A DNA stretch of 64,000 bases from Hyphomicrobiaceae bacterium (GTDB lineage Bacteria; Pseudomonadota; Alphaproteobacteria; Rhizobiales; Hyphomicrobiaceae): assembly GCA_030655135.1 (NCBI GenBank), contig JAURWC010000084.1:372001-436000 (forward strand). The letters run 5' to 3'. Position 1 is the first letter of the stretch. Each line of letters opens with the position of its first letter. The position numbers and the translations under genes are program-made. The notes beneath the pieces are model-generated. The model was not told where the DNA came from and did not search any database. It saw only the letters and a program-made list of their open reading frames with translations. Positions 29,436-38,711 of the stretch are shown here, piece after piece.

Positions 29436-31280
29436 ATGCAGGATGCCGTGCAAGACAAGACCGCCAGACCCGATGATGCTTCGCCAGCCGGCGTTCCAGT
29501 TGAGCCTGCCAAGCCCAAAAAGGCGCGGGTTGAGCTGAACAGTATGACACGCGGCCTGCTGTACCGCTTCATTGCCGACTGGATTGCCCCCCGCTGGCGC
29601 GAGCTCCTGGCAGCAGGCCTTCTCACCGCGGGTCTAGCGGCAGCAACCGGCGCCTACCCGCTGGTCATAAAGTACTCCTTCGACACCCTGATGAAGGGCG
29701 ACGCGGCCTGGCTGCCCTACGTCCTCGGCGCCGTTATCTTCATCACGGCAGCGCGCAGCATTCTCCTCTACATGCAGACAGTAGCGACCCAGGCGATCGT
29801 CCAATCCGTATCCCGCGAAATCCAGAAGACCGCATTCGCCCACCTGATGAGCGCCGACTTCGGCCGGCTGACGCGTGAGAGCCCGGGCCGCCTCATGTCC
29901 AAACTCACGAACGATGTCGGCTTCATCAACGTCGCCACGCTCGCCGTCCTCAACACGGTCGTTCGGGACGCGCTGACCGTCGTCGCGCTCGTCGGCTCGA
30001 TGTTCTATCTCGACTGGGTCATCTCCATCGTCGTGCTCGGCGTCTATCCGTTTGCGATCGTGCCGATCACCGTCATCGCCAAGCGGTTGCGCACCAACGC
30101 CTCTCGCACACAGCGCGAGATGGGCAGCATCACGTCACTGCTCGCAGAGAAGCTATCGGGCGCCCGCCTCATCAAGACGTTCCGCCTGGAAGGCTACGCC
30201 ACCACCCGCGTGAACCAGAGCTTTGATGAGATCAATCGCCTGAAAATGAAAGCCGTGCGCAACAAGGCCCGGCTGGAATCGCTGCTGGAAGCCTTGGGCG
30301 GCGTCGCCGTCGCGGGCGTGTTGGCGCTCGCCTACTGGCGCATCGCCAGCGGCACGTCCACTGTCGGCGACTTCATGGGCTTTACCACCGCACTGCTGAT
30401 GGCAGCCCAGCCCATCCGCGCCGTCGGCAACCTGATGGCCCGCGTGCAGGAAGGTCTGGCCGGCGTCGAAAGCATCTACGGCATTCTCGACGAGAAGCCG
30501 ACCATCGTCGACAAGCCCGGTGCCATCGACTTCGCCATCAAAACCGGTGCCATCACCTTCGACGACGTGTCGTTCTCGTACGCCGAGAATAAAGCGCAAA
30601 CCGCCGTCGCGCATTTCTCGCTCAATGTTGGTGGCGGCCAAACCGTCGCCCTCGTCGGCCGGTCTGGGGCCGGCAAGTCGACGGTAATCAACCTTGTCCC
30701 TCGCCTGTTCGACGTGACAGGTGGGCGCATTCTCGTCGACGGCCAGGATGTTCGCGACGTCAAGTTGGCGTCGCTACGCAGCGCCATCTCGATCGTCAGC
30801 CAGGACGTGACGCTGTTCGACGACACGATCGGCGCTAACATCGCGCTCGGCCGCCTTGGCGCCCCGCACGAGGACATCGTCGCCGCCGCCAAGGCCGCCG
30901 CCGCCCATGACTTCATTCTTGCCCAGCCCAACGGCTACGACACCCAGATTGGCGACCGCGGACAGCGCCTTTCGGGCGGCCAGCGCCAGCGCTTGGCACT
31001 CGCGCGCGCCATCCTGAAGGATGCGCCGATCCTGCTGCTTGACGAGGCCACGAGCGCGCTCGACACGGAATCAGAGCGTCTTGTTCAGGACGCATTGGCG
31101 CGCTTCACGGCCAATCGCACCACGCTGGTCATCGCGCACCGCCTCTCGACGGTACAGAATGCCGATCTGATTTGCGTGATGGAAGACGGCGGCATGATCG
31201 AACTGGGCACCCACGCCGAACTGGCCGCCGCCAGCGGCAGCTACGCCCGGCTGGTCAAGTCGCAGCTGGTTGCGGATTAA
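29436..31280 (+). CDS. MsbA-type ABC transporter, fused permease and ATPase
   Basis: A 614-residue half-transporter: six membrane helices (about residues 40-330, e.g. LLAAGLLTAGLAAATGAYPL) followed by an ATPase with Walker A VGRSGAGKSTV, signature LSGGQRQRLALARAI, Walker B ILLLDEATSALD and switch histidine IAHRLST. It acts as a dimer. Lipid A or phospholipid flipping is inferred from family resemblance; other lipidic substrates are possible. ATG at 29436 chosen; the open frame reaches back to 29376. Confidence 0.9.
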   Translation: MQDAVQDKTARPDDASPAGVPVEPAKPKKARVELNSMTRGLLYRFIADWIAPRWRELLAAGLLTAGLAAATGAYPLVIKYSFDTLMKGDAAWLPYVLGAVIFITAARSILLYMQTVATQAIVQSVSREIQKTAFAHLMSADFGRLTRESPGRLMSKLTNDVGFINVATLAVLNTVVRDALTVVALVGSMFYLDWVISIVVLGVYPFAIVPITVIAKRLRTNASRTQREMGSITSLLAEKLSGARLIKTFRLEGYATTRVNQSFDEINRLKMKAVRNKARLESLLEALGGVAVAGVLALAYWRIASGTSTVGDFMGFTTALLMAAQPIRAVGNLMARVQEGLAGVESIYGILDEKPTIVDKPGAIDFAIKTGAITFDDVSFSYAENKAQTAVAHFSLNVGGGQTVALVGRSGAGKSTVINLVPRLFDVTGGRILVDGQDVRDVKLASLRSAISIVSQDVTLFDDTIGANIALGRLGAPHEDIVAAAKAAAAHDFILAQPNGYDTQIGDRGQRLSGGQRQRLALARAILKDAPILLLDEATSALDTESERLVQDALARFTANRTTLVIAHRLSTVQNADLICVMEDGGMIELGTHAELAAASGSYARLVKSQLVAD

Positions 31281-31283
31281 GTC

Positions 31284-31411
31284 GGGCAGAGGGCAACGGG
31301 CAGTGGCTAATGGCAGACAGCAGCTGGGCGCTGGTCTGAGCACCGGGCATCGGACTGGGTTCCACCACTGCCCACTGCCCACTGCCCACTGCCCACTGCC
31401 CACTGCCCACT
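31284..31411. repeat. heptanucleotide tandem repeat with an inverted partner
   Basis: Six copies of CCACTGC run from 31365 to 31406 with a partial seventh. The complementary motif GGGCAGTGG lies at 31298-31306 within GGGCAGAGGGCAACGGGCAG (31284), so the RNA could fold back. It fills the gap between the convergent ABC exporter and DUF2155 genes and could stop transcription from either side. Confidence 0.8.
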
Positions 31412-31417
31412 CACAAC

Positions 31418-31936
31418 CTACCGCCTCACACGCCGCCTCGGCGCCTCAGGCTGCTCGCCCGGATCTTCCTGAGCAGGCGCGGCAGCAGCGCCGCCCTCGG
31501 CACCTTCCGCACCAGCGGGCGGCGGCGGGCCCTTGACGGCTACCGACTTCGTCGGCTTCTCGCACTGCGTCAGCCAGACGTCGAACACGGGATGCTCGAC
31601 GGCATTCAGCCCCGGGCTCTCCGCAAACATCCAGCCCGTGAAGATGCGCTTTTCCTTGCCGTCCAACTGAATCTCGTCCACCTCGACGAACGATGTCGTT
31701 TTCGGCTGTTCCGTCGGCGGGCGCGAATAGCACGAGCGCGGTGTCACCTTAAGGGCGCCGAACTTGACGGTTTCACCCAGCGGAACTTCCAGCGTTTGGA
31801 TGCGCGCCGTCACCTTGTCCAGTGCAGAGAACACCGCCACACCATTCTCCAGCCGCTCCGCTGCCAGACCCACGGGCGCGGCCAGGCACAAGACGCCGAG
31901 TCCTACGGCACCGAAGCTGAATACACGTTGTATCAA
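31418..31936 (-). CDS. DUF2155 exported protein
   Basis: 172 residues: signal peptide (GAVGLGVLCLAAPVGLAAER), a central DUF2155 domain with TLEVPLGETVKFGALKVTPR, SCYSRPPTEQPKTTSFVEVD, FTGWMFAESPGLNAVEHPVF and DVWLTQC, then a low-complexity tail rich in Ala, Gly, Pro and Arg. Two cysteines could form a disulfide. The family is nearly confined to alphaproteobacteria; function unknown. It is followed downstream on the same strand only by the repeat array, and lies 75 bases from the NDUFA12 gene. Confidence 0.88.
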   Translation of the reverse strand: MIQRVFSFGAVGLGVLCLAAPVGLAAERLENGVAVFSALDKVTARIQTLEVPLGETVKFGALKVTPRSCYSRPPTEQPKTTSFVEVDEIQLDGKEKRIFTGWMFAESPGLNAVEHPVFDVWLTQCEKPTKSVAVKGPPPPAGAEGAEGGAAAAPAQEDPGEQPEAPRRRVRR

Positions 31937-32011
31937 GGCGTTATGAATCCTGTGGCGATCAGCGTCCGCTTAGCCACTTAAATTGTCGCCACAAAGGCAC
32001 ACGATACCGCG

Positions 32012-32407
32012 TCAATGCGGCTTCCAAGGCTTGTAGTCGCCGGTCGCTTTCGGCCGCTTGCCGTCGGCAAGAATAGATCCCTGCGGCCGGTACGCGTCGC
32101 GCGTCCCGGTCATGTTCATCTTGTGGGCTTTCTGCCAGGGCTTGGGCCGGTAGCCGCGGGCCGGCGGCGTGTCGACAGTATAGTGCAACCAGCCATGCCA
32201 CTCCGGCGGCACCTTCGAGGCGTCCGCCAGATCCGTATAGGTGACCCAGCGGCGCGGCACGCCCAGCGGACCATTGCCCTTGCGCTGCTGATAATACGTG
32301 TTGCCGTAGTCGTCGGTGCCGACGACGTCGCCGAAACGCCATAGCCAGAGGCGCGTGCCCCAGGTCTTGCCGCCCCACCAGCTGAAAAGCTCGCTTACGA
32401 TGCTCAT
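32012..32407 (-). CDS. NADH:ubiquinone oxidoreductase accessory subunit, NDUFA12 family
   Basis: 131 residues matching the B17.2/NDUFA12 family of complex I accessory proteins: LFSWWGGKTWGTRLWLWRFG, GTDDYGNTYYQQR, RRWVTYTDLADASKVPPEWH and GWLHYTVDTPP. It is shared by alphaproteobacteria and mitochondria. Here the gene is away from the nuo operon, as is usual. ATG at 32407 is chosen: the long frame back to 32734 runs through the 53-bp repeat array and is not coding. Confidence 0.92.
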   Translation of the reverse strand: MSIVSELFSWWGGKTWGTRLWLWRFGDVVGTDDYGNTYYQQRKGNGPLGVPRRWVTYTDLADASKVPPEWHGWLHYTVDTPPARGYRPKPWQKAHKMNMTGTRDAYRPQGSILADGKRPKATGDYKPWKPH

Positions 32408-32460
32408 GAAGCCCCGCGCCTTATGCCCACTCGGAGAGTGTCTTTGCGTTCCCGCATAGA

Positions 32461-32610
32461 GCGCTTCCGGAAAAGTGTGAAGCGGTTTTCCGATCAGAAG
32501 CGCGATAAAGCCAGCGCTTCCGGAAAAGTGTGAAGCGGTTTTCCGACAGAAAGCGCGACAAAACCAGCGCTTCCGGAAAAGTGTGAAGCGGTTTTCCGGT
32601 ACGGAACGCG
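32461..32610. repeat. 53-bp tandem repeat, nearly three copies
   Basis: Units at 32461-32513, 32514-32566 and a partial 32567-32610. Each starts GCGCTTCCGGAAAAGTGTGA and contains an internal palindrome CGGAAAA-N11-TTTTCCG plus GAAGCG/CGCTTC arms, so each unit can form a nested hairpin. The first 32 bases are identical in all copies; the rest drifts. It lies 54 bases upstream of the NDUFA12 gene start. Similar sequences are scattered in genomes of this order, from general knowledge. Confidence 0.9.
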
Positions 32611-33137
32611 GCGATAGTGGCCACACGCGCAAGGCACGTCTAGTGTTGCTGCTGCCGCGGCCCAATTGCAACAGGGCGACTGGTGGAATCGCGTTAGCCT
32701 GCTGCCAAGAGCGCCGCATTTTGGGCTTGCTCACAGCGGCCGGGAAGCGAGTGGCAATACACTTCGCCTGATTTTACTGAGCCTCCAGCGGATTTCCTCC
32801 ACATCTTGCACACACCACTACATTTAGTCGCCGAAAGCACGCGCAGCACAAGATCTTGTTCCCGAGGATTCCCATTCGGTTCGAATCGGCCTAGCTTCAC
32901 TCCTGTCGCCGACGCTCGTGTGTACGCTCTGCGACGCTTCCATCCAGTCGAGTAAGGGCCGCCCGGCCCGCTCCCGAAACACGATAGCGAGCAGCGTGCC
33001 TGCGCGAACCCTTTCGCGCGGCCGGGGGACTGCGCGCGATCGCGGGAGACGCCGGTGGCAACGTGCGTCCGGTTGGGGTTCGTTTGTGTGCGTCTCAATT
33101 CGCAATCCAAAAATCACGAGCAGACGGGGAATAAGAA
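32611..33137. other. intergenic region upstream of nrdJ
   Basis: 527 bases without a supported gene. A possible but weak NrdR-type box (ACACCACTACATTTAGT, about 32811-32827) is the only regulatory candidate I see; I find no cobalamin riboswitch core. A GC-rich self-complementary segment lies at 33010-33055. The start codon of nrdJ is preceded by GGGGAATAAGA, a usable ribosome-binding site. Confidence 0.4.
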
Positions 33138-36100
33138 ATGAAAATCACGCGGCGCTTTACGACGGCTGGCAAGTCCCCTTACGAGACGATCCCATTCCGG
33201 CGCGCCACTTCTGAAATCAAGAACCCCGACGGCTCCGTCGTCTTCCGCCTGGAAGGCTTCGACGTTCCCGAGCATTGGAGCCAGGTCGCTGCCGATATTC
33301 TGGCGCAGAAATACTTCCGCAAGGCCGGCGTCGCCCGCGCCCTGAAGAAGGTCGAAGAAAACTCCGTCCCCTCGTGGTTGTGGCGCTCCGTCCCCGACAC
33401 GCGCGCACTCGCCGAGATCCCCGAACGTGAGCGCTCAGGCGGAGAATCCGACGCGCGCCAAGTCTTCGATCGCCTCGCCGGCACCTGGACCTACTGGGGC
33501 TGGAAAGGCGGCTACTTCTCGTCCGAGGACGACGCCCGCGCCTTCTACGACGAACACCGTTACATGCTGGCCAACCAGATGGCCGCTCCGAATTCGCCGC
33601 AATGGTTCAACACCGGCATGCACTGGGCCTATGGCATCGACGGCCCCGGCCAGGGTCACTTCTACGTCGACTTCGAGACCAAGCAGCTGACGGCCTCGGC
33701 CTCGGCCTACGAACATCCGCAGCCGCACGCCTGCTTCATCCAGTCGATCGAGGATGACCTGGTCGGCGACAACGGCATCATGGACCTGTGGGTGCGCGAG
33801 GCGCGCCTGTTCAAGTACGGCTCCGGCACAGGCTCCAACTTCTCCAAGCTTCGCGGCGCCAATGAGAAGCTGTCCGGCGGCGGCAAGTCGTCTGGCCTGA
33901 TGAGCTTCCTCAAGATCGGCGATCGTGCGGCGGGCGCCATCAAGTCGGGCGGCACCACGCGCCGCGCCGCCAAGATGGTCGTCGTCGACGTCGACCATCC
34001 CGATATCGAGGAATACATCAACTGGAAGGTGAAGGAGGAGCAGAAGGTCGCCGCCCTCGTTACCGGCTCCAAGATCTGCCAGAAGCGCCTCAAGGCTGTG
34101 ATGAAGGCCTGCGTCAACTGCGAGGCCGACGGCGACGATTGCTTCGACCCGCTGAAGAACCCGGCTCTCAAGCGCGCCATCAAGGACGCACGCCGTGATG
34201 ACGTGCCCAACAACTACATCCTGCGCGTCATCCAGTTCGCCAAGCAGGGCTACAAGGACATCGACTTCGCGACCTACGACACCGATTGGGACAGCGAGGC
34301 CTATCTCACCGTTTCCGGCCAAAACTCCAACAACTCGGTGCGCGTGACGGACGAGTTCCTCAACGCCGTCAACGAGAACAAGGACTGGGATCTCGTCTCG
34401 CGCCTGTCCGGCAAGGTCACCAAGACCCTGAAGGCCCGCGACCTGTGGGAAGACATCGGCAACGCCGCCTGGCAGTCCGCCGACCCCGGCATCCAGTTCC
34501 ACACCACCATCAACGACTGGCACACCTGCCCGGCGTCCGGCCCGATCCGTGCATCGAACCCGTGCTCGGAATACATGTTCCTCGATGACACGGCGTGCAA
34601 CCTCGCATCCCTCAACCTGATGCGCTTCCGCCGCGACGACCAGAGCTTCGACACGGACAGCTACGAGCACGCCTGCCGCCTGTGGACCATCGTGCTGGAA
34701 ATCTCCGTGCTGATGGCGCAGTTTCCCTCGCGCCAGATCGCTGAGCTGTCCTACCGCTACCGCACACTCGGTCTCGGCTTTGCCAACATTGGCGGCATGC
34801 TCATGGCGGCCGGCCACTCCTACGACTCGGACGAAGGCCGCGCCATCTGCGGTGCGATCTCCGCCGTCATGACCGGCGTCTCCTACGCGACCTCGGCCGA
34901 AATGGCTGCTGAGCAGGGACCATTCCCCGGCTATGAGCCCAACGCCGAGCACATGCTGCGCATCATCCGCAACCACCGCCGCGCCGCATACGGCGAGGCG
35001 CTCGGCTATGAAGAGCTGTCGATCTACCCCGTACCGCTCGACCACGCCAACGTCGTTGACAAGCGCCTTGTCGAAGCCGCGCAAGCAGCTTGGGATCGTG
35101 CGCTCGACCTCGGCGAGAAGCACGGCTACCGCAACGCGCAGGCCACCGTCGTCGCCCCCACCGGCACGATCGGCCTCGTCATGGACTGCGACACAACCGG
35201 CATCGAACCGGACTTCGCGCTGGTGAAGTTCAAGAAGCTGGCCGGCGGCGGCTACTTCAAGATCATCAACCAGTCGGTACCGGAGGCCCTGCGCAAGCTC
35301 GGCTATCGCCCGAGCGAAATCGCCGAGATCGAGGCCTACGCCGTCGGTCACGGCACGCTGGCCCAGTCGCCCGCCATCAACCACGGCTCGCTCAAGGCCC
35401 GCGGCTTCACCGCCGACGCCATCGCCAAGGTTGAAGCCAGCCTCGGCACCGCCTTCGACATCAAGTTCGTCTTCAACAAGTGGACGCTCGGCGAGGACTT
35501 CGTCACCGGCACGCTCAAGATCGCCGCTGACAAGGTCAACACTCCGGACTTCGACCTGCTGACCGAACTCGGCTTCTCCAAGAAAGACATCGAAGCCGCC
35601 AACGAGCACGTCTGCGGTGCCATGACGCTGGAAGGCGCCCCGCACCTGCAGGCCAAGCACCTGCCGGTATTCGACTGCGCAAATCCCTGCGGCCGCAAGG
35701 GCAAGCGTTCGCTCTCGGTCGAAAGCCACATCCGCATGATGGCGGCCTCCCAGCCGTTCATCTCGGGCGCGATCTCCAAGACGATCAACATGCCCAACGA
35801 CGCCACCGTCGAGGATTGCAAGCAGAGCTACATGCTCTCCTGGCGCCTGGCGCTGAAGGCCAACGCGCTCTATCGCGACGGCTCCAAGCTATCCCAGCCG
35901 CTCAACAGCCAGATCCTCGGCGACACCGCCGAAGAGCAGGAAGAGACGACCGAAACGCTCACCAGCAACAACCCGCAGATCCAGCGCGTTCTCGTCGCTG
36001 CGGAGCGACTGGCCAAGCGCGTTGCCGAACTCGAGGTCGAACTGAAGGACGCCCAGGAACGCGAAAGCATCCAGGAGCGCGCCAAGATGCCGGGCCGCCG

Positions 36101-36905
36101 CAAGGGCTACACCCAGAAGGCCTCCGTCGGCGGCCACAAGGTGTACCTGCGCACCGGCGAGTACGATGACGGCACGCTCGGCGAGATCTTCATCGACATG
36201 CACAAGGAAGGCGCCGCCTTCCGCTCGCTGATGAACAACTTCGCCATCGCCATCTCGCTCGGCCTGCAATACGGCGTGCCGCTGGAAGAGTACGTGGAGG
36301 CCTTCACCTTCACGCGCTTCGAGCCGGCCGGCCTCGTGCAGGGCAATGAGACCATCAAGAACGCAACCTCGATCCTCGACTACATCTTCCGCGAGCTGGC
36401 CGTCTCCTACCTTGGCCGCAACGACCTGGCGCACGTCGACCCGCGCGAAATCGTCGGCGAGACGGGCCTGGGCTCATCCGACCTGGCAACGGACGAGCAG
36501 CTCGACCTGGAACTGCCGGCGCAGAAGTACGTGTCGAAGGGCCTCGTCCGCGGCAACGTCACCCAGCTGGTGGCGCGCACCACGCGCAGCTCGGGCGGCA
36601 CCGTGACGACCGAGGAAGTCAACGCCGTCTCCGCCATGCAGGAGAGCGCTGCCACAGCGTTCGCCTACAGCGACGGCGCGACCGCGCTCAAGTCCGACCC
36701 GACCGAACTCTACACCCGCACCACCGTCGTGGAGAAAACCGTGACGACGGCCCGCTCAGGCCGCACCGACAGCGACCGCCGCGTCGAAGCAAAGCTTCGC
36801 GGCTACGAAGGCACTAGCTGCCCCGAATGCCAGAACTTCACGATGGTCCGCAACGGGACATGCTTGAAGTGCGACACCTGCGGCTCAACGAGCGGCTGCA
36901 GCTGA
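33138..36905 (+). CDS. nrdJ: vitamin B12-dependent (class II) ribonucleoside-diphosphate reductase
   Basis: Reduces ribonucleotides using adenosylcobalamin, independently of oxygen. The 1255-residue protein has the catalytic barrel with [40 protein letters not shown] (first redox cysteine), [26 protein letters not shown]-like [20 protein letters not shown] and a C-terminal zinc-ribbon-like tail with five cysteines (CPEC, CLKCDTC, and the final SGCS). The length fits the long NrdJ form of alphaproteobacteria. Monocistronic; NrdR, a possible regulator, is encoded at 4667. High G+C throughout, no sign of transfer. Confidence 0.95.
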   Translation: MKITRRFTTAGKSPYETIPFRRATSEIKNPDGSVVFRLEGFDVPEHWSQVAADILAQKYFRKAGVARALKKVEENSVPSWLWRSVPDTRALAEIPERERSGGESDARQVFDRLAGTWTYWGWKGGYFSSEDDARAFYDEHRYMLANQMAAPNSPQWFNTGMHWAYGIDGPGQGHFYVDFETKQLTASASAYEHPQPHACFIQSIEDDLVGDNGIMDLWVREARLFKYGSGTGSNFSKLRGANEKLSGGGKSSGLMSFLKIGDRAAGAIKSGGTTRRAAKMVVVDVDHPDIEEYINWKVKEEQKVAALVTGSKICQKRLKAVMKACVNCEADGDDCFDPLKNPALKRAIKDARRDDVPNNYILRVIQFAKQGYKDIDFATYDTDWDSEAYLTVSGQNSNNSVRVTDEFLNAVNENKDWDLVSRLSGKVTKTLKARDLWEDIGNAAWQSADPGIQFHTTINDWHTCPASGPIRASNPCSEYMFLDDTACNLASLNLMRFRRDDQSFDTDSYEHACRLWTIVLEISVLMAQFPSRQIAELSYRYRTLGLGFANIGGMLMAAGHSYDSDEGRAICGAISAVMTGVSYATSAEMAAEQGPFPGYEPNAEHMLRIIRNHRRAAYGEALGYEELSIYPVPLDHANVVDKRLVEAAQAAWDRALDLGEKHGYRNAQATVVAPTGTIGLVMDCDTTGIEPDFALVKFKKLAGGGYFKIINQSVPEALRKLGYRPSEIAEIEAYAVGHGTLAQSPAINHGSLKARGFTADAIAKVEASLGTAFDIKFVFNKWTLGEDFVTGTLKIAADKVNTPDFDLLTELGFSKKDIEAANEHVCGAMTLEGAPHLQAKHLPVFDCANPCGRKGKRSLSVESHIRMMAASQPFISGAISKTINMPNDATVEDCKQSYMLSWRLALKANALYRDGSKLSQPLNSQILGDTAEEQEETTETLTSNNPQIQRVLVAAERLAKRVAELEVELKDAQERESIQERAKMPGRRKGYTQKASVGGHKVYLRTGEYDDGTLGEIFIDMHKEGAAFRSLMNNFAIAISLGLQYGVPLEEYVEAFTFTRFEPAGLVQGNETIKNATSILDYIFRELAVSYLGRNDLAHVDPREIVGETGLGSSDLATDEQLDLELPAQKYVSKGLVRGNVTQLVARTTRSSGGTVTTEEVNAVSAMQESAATAFAYSDGATALKSDPTELYTRTTVVEKTVTTARSGRTDSDRRVEAKLRGYEGTSCPECQNFTMVRNGTCLKCDTCGSTSGCS

Positions 36906-36913
36906 TTTCCACG

Positions 36914-36939
36914 TGGGGTCAGACCTCGGTCTGACCCCA
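36914..36939. repeat. dispersed palindrome, copy 3 (26 bp, perfect)
   Basis: TGGGGTCAGACC-TC-GGTCTGACCCCA starting nine bases after the nrdJ stop. It sits where a terminator hairpin would be but lacks a T-run. The rest of the 325-base gap up to the antitoxin gene holds no gene that I can support; its base composition is lower in G+C than its neighbours. Confidence 0.85.
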
Positions 36940-37200
36940 GCATTATCGTAAGCCCTACGCCCGAAGTGTTTACTGCGTAGTGAAATCGTCTCCTCATCCC
37001 GAGGGTGACAAGGAAATTTTAAACCCGGCATCCGACTACGACGAAGTGCTCGCTTAAGCAGGAATGCGGGAACCCGTCGGTGATGCTCCTCGGAAGAGCC
37101 CGGTTGTGGTTGAATCCCTCCCAAAGAATCGAAGTAATTTTGATAAGACAAGCTATCGCTCTGGCCTAACTCGGCCTTGACGATACTCGCAAAGAGCCCT

Positions 37201-37222
37201 AACTTAGCTAAGTTAGCTAACA
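37201..37222. promoter_or_regulatory. probable operator of the toxin-antitoxin genes
   Basis: Two copies of the palindrome TTAGCTAA (37204-37211 and 37213-37220) form an overlapping dyad within AACTTAGCTAAGTTAGCTAA, 10 bases upstream of the antitoxin ATG. Autoregulation by binding such paired palindromes is usual for type II antitoxins; the binding itself is inferred. Confidence 0.65.
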
Positions 37223-37230
37223 GGTGCCGC

Positions 37231-37467
37231 ATGCAAGTCACCATTCACGCAGCCAAAACTAACCTATCGAAGCTTATCGAGGCCGCTCAGGCTGGCGAAG
37301 AGGTCATCATCGCCAAGGGCAATAAGCCAGTGGCCAAGCTCGTCGCCGTGGAGAAGAAGAAGTTCAAGTTCAATGCCCTGAAGGGGAGGGTAAAGGGACC
37401 GATTCCTGACTTCTTCGAGCCGATGTCCGAGGAGGACTTGGAGCTCTGGGAAGGCGGCAAATCTTGA
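37231..37467 (+). CDS. type II antitoxin, Phd/YefM family
   Basis: 78 residues beginning MQVTIHAAKTNLSKLIEAAQ, the typical Phd/YefM DNA-binding opening, followed by GEEVIIAKGNKPVAKLVAVE and an acidic C-terminal tail (EPMSEEDLELWE) that would wrap the toxin. It is coupled to the PIN toxin by a TTGA overlap (37464-37467). Local G+C is lower than average, consistent with a mobile module. Confidence 0.9.
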   Translation: MQVTIHAAKTNLSKLIEAAQAGEEVIIAKGNKPVAKLVAVEKKKFKFNALKGRVKGPIPDFFEPMSEEDLELWEGGKS

Positions 37468-37859
37468 AAGCCGTGCTGCTGGACACGCACGCTTGGGCCT
37501 ATTCCATTATCGACGACCGCAAACTTGGTCGTGGGGTAAAGCAAGCTATGAACGAGGCAGCCGCGATCCTCATTAGCCCGATCAGCGTTTTCGAGATCGC
37601 CCAAAAGGTCCGGCTTGGAAAGTGGAAGCAGATGGAGGCGGTGCACGAAGAACTGCCCGCCCTAGTCACCAACCTCGGCAGCAGCATAGCCACCCTTAGT
37701 CCCGAGATCTGCCTCTCTGCCGCGAAACTCGATTGGCTAAATCGCGATCCATTTGATCGCATCCTCGCGGCAACAGCGATGCACTATGGCGCCGCGCTCA
37801 TCTCTGCCGACACGGCCTTCGATACGCTTCCAAAGGGAATGCTGAAGCGAATTTGGTAG
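37464..37859 (+). CDS. PIN-domain toxin (VapC-like ribonuclease)
   Basis: 131 residues with the acidic residues of PIN nucleases: Asp7 (LLDTHAW), Glu44 (SVFEIAQK), Asp95/Asp98 (NRDPFDRILAATA) and Asp116 (LISADTAFD). The start is a TTG overlapping the antitoxin stop; no ATG is available. VapC-type toxins cleave tRNA or rRNA; this one's target is unknown. All catalytic residues seem present, so it is probably functional. Confidence 0.9.
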   Translation: MKAVLLDTHAWAYSIIDDRKLGRGVKQAMNEAAAILISPISVFEIAQKVRLGKWKQMEAVHEELPALVTNLGSSIATLSPEICLSAAKLDWLNRDPFDRILAATAMHYGAALISADTAFDTLPKGMLKRIW

Positions 37860-37928
37860 CGCGACGCAATCCGGCACCAATGCACATCCCTCCTTCCCAA
37901 CCACGCCATCTCCGCATTACAAGAAACC

Positions 37929-37946
37929 AACGTGCTTGCGCACGTT
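37929..37946. promoter_or_regulatory. inverted repeat before the DUF2188 gene
   Basis: AACGTGC-TTGC-GCACGTT, perfect seven-base arms, ends 24 bases before the ATG at 37971. It could be an operator or a 5'-leader hairpin. Confidence 0.35.
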
Positions 37947-37970
37947 TGTTTCAAGCGGAGGATCGCATCG

Positions 37971-38189
37971 ATGGCATTGGCAAAGTTCGAGCTGGCTCAC
38001 AAGAAGGCTGACGGCAAGTGGCACTTCTCGGGTGACGGCAAGTCGTTCGGCACCAAGGCCGACGGCATGGCGCACGTCATGAAGTTCGGCAACAAGCACG
38101 GCAACTGCTCGGTCAAGATCAAGAAGACCGACGGCAAGATCCAGGAAGAGCGCACGTACGGCAAAGACCCCAAGCGCTCCAAGGGCTGA
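37971..38189 (+). CDS. DUF2188-like small basic protein
   Basis: 72 residues, lysine-rich: ELAHKKADGKWHFSGDGKSF, TKADGMAHVMKFGNKHGNCS and KIQEERTYGKDPKRSKG. The G-K-W-x-F ... T-K-x-x-A ... D-G-K-I-Q-E-E-R-x-Y-G-x-D-P pattern matches DUF2188, whose function is unknown. GGAGGA lies eight bases before ATG. An in-frame start at 37932 would run across the inverted repeat and is less likely. Confidence 0.8.
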   Translation: MALAKFELAHKKADGKWHFSGDGKSFGTKADGMAHVMKFGNKHGNCSVKIKKTDGKIQEERTYGKDPKRSKG

Positions 38190-38711
38190 GGCGCCCACGA
38201 ACGTTCGCCCTCACAACAACGGCACCGCGAGGCCAAGTTATCCTCGCGCCCCGCGCACGTCTTATTCTGATCGCGTTCCTTCCAAGCACGGGACGCGATC
38301 GATCCGTCCGATAGCGTGGAAGGCACACGGCGCCCGGAAGAGACCCTGACGGCAGGTGAAGCTCCGGGAGGTCTGCCGCTCGCTCGTCGCGAGGTGGATG
38401 CCGGCAACGGCACGGCCCCTTGCGTCCGCCAAATGGGGCTAACCCCGCTACGCCGGCAACCTGAACAAGGCCAACGGCACCGAAGGCGCGGGAGAAATGC
38501 GGGCCGGAACAGAAACGCCGTAACGCGGACGCCGCTGAGCGGCATCCTTACACCCTAGCAGCTGCCCATCGGCGTCCGCGCCCGTGCACTCGATTGCGCC
38601 AACGGCCTCCCTGGGGGAGCCGGCCGCTGACGCATGGAAAATTAATTGCATCGACGACGCGTCTTTCGGGATGCCGGTCGCCGGCGCTGCTCTTTGAACC
38701 GTCAGTCGCAA
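38190..38711. other. 522-base intergenic region, possibly structured
   Basis: No convincing gene. The part 38300-38560 is GC-rich with many short complementary segments (CGGCAGGTGAAGCTCCGGGA, ATGGGGCTAACCCCGCT, GCGGACGCCGCTGAGCGGCA), the sort of composition seen in structured RNA. A plus-strand frame of 80 codons (38316-38558) is very arginine-rich and does not look like a protein. I could not match it to tmRNA, RNase P RNA, 6S RNA or SRP RNA. Confidence 0.35.

Noticed and set aside
32461-32610. CRISPR array
   Set aside because: The units are contiguous 53-mers with similar, not unique, intervening sequence, and no cas gene is nearby.
32012-32734. Longer NDUFA12 protein starting at 32734
   Set aside because: The extra 109 residues translate the repeat array and lack family similarity.
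32870-32900. tRNA-like T-arm (GGTTCGAATC)
   Set aside because: No acceptor or anticodon stems can be built around it.
32611-33137. Cobalamin riboswitch before nrdJ
   Set aside because: No conserved core segment found by eye; a covariance search would settle it.
33435-35729. 764-codon open frame antisense to nrdJ
   Set aside because: It mirrors the high-G+C third positions of nrdJ and has no recognisable domain; nrdJ is unambiguous.
38316-38558. 80-codon plus-strand frame as a gene
   Set aside because: Extremely arginine-rich with no ribosome-binding site; composition fits GC-rich non-coding DNA.
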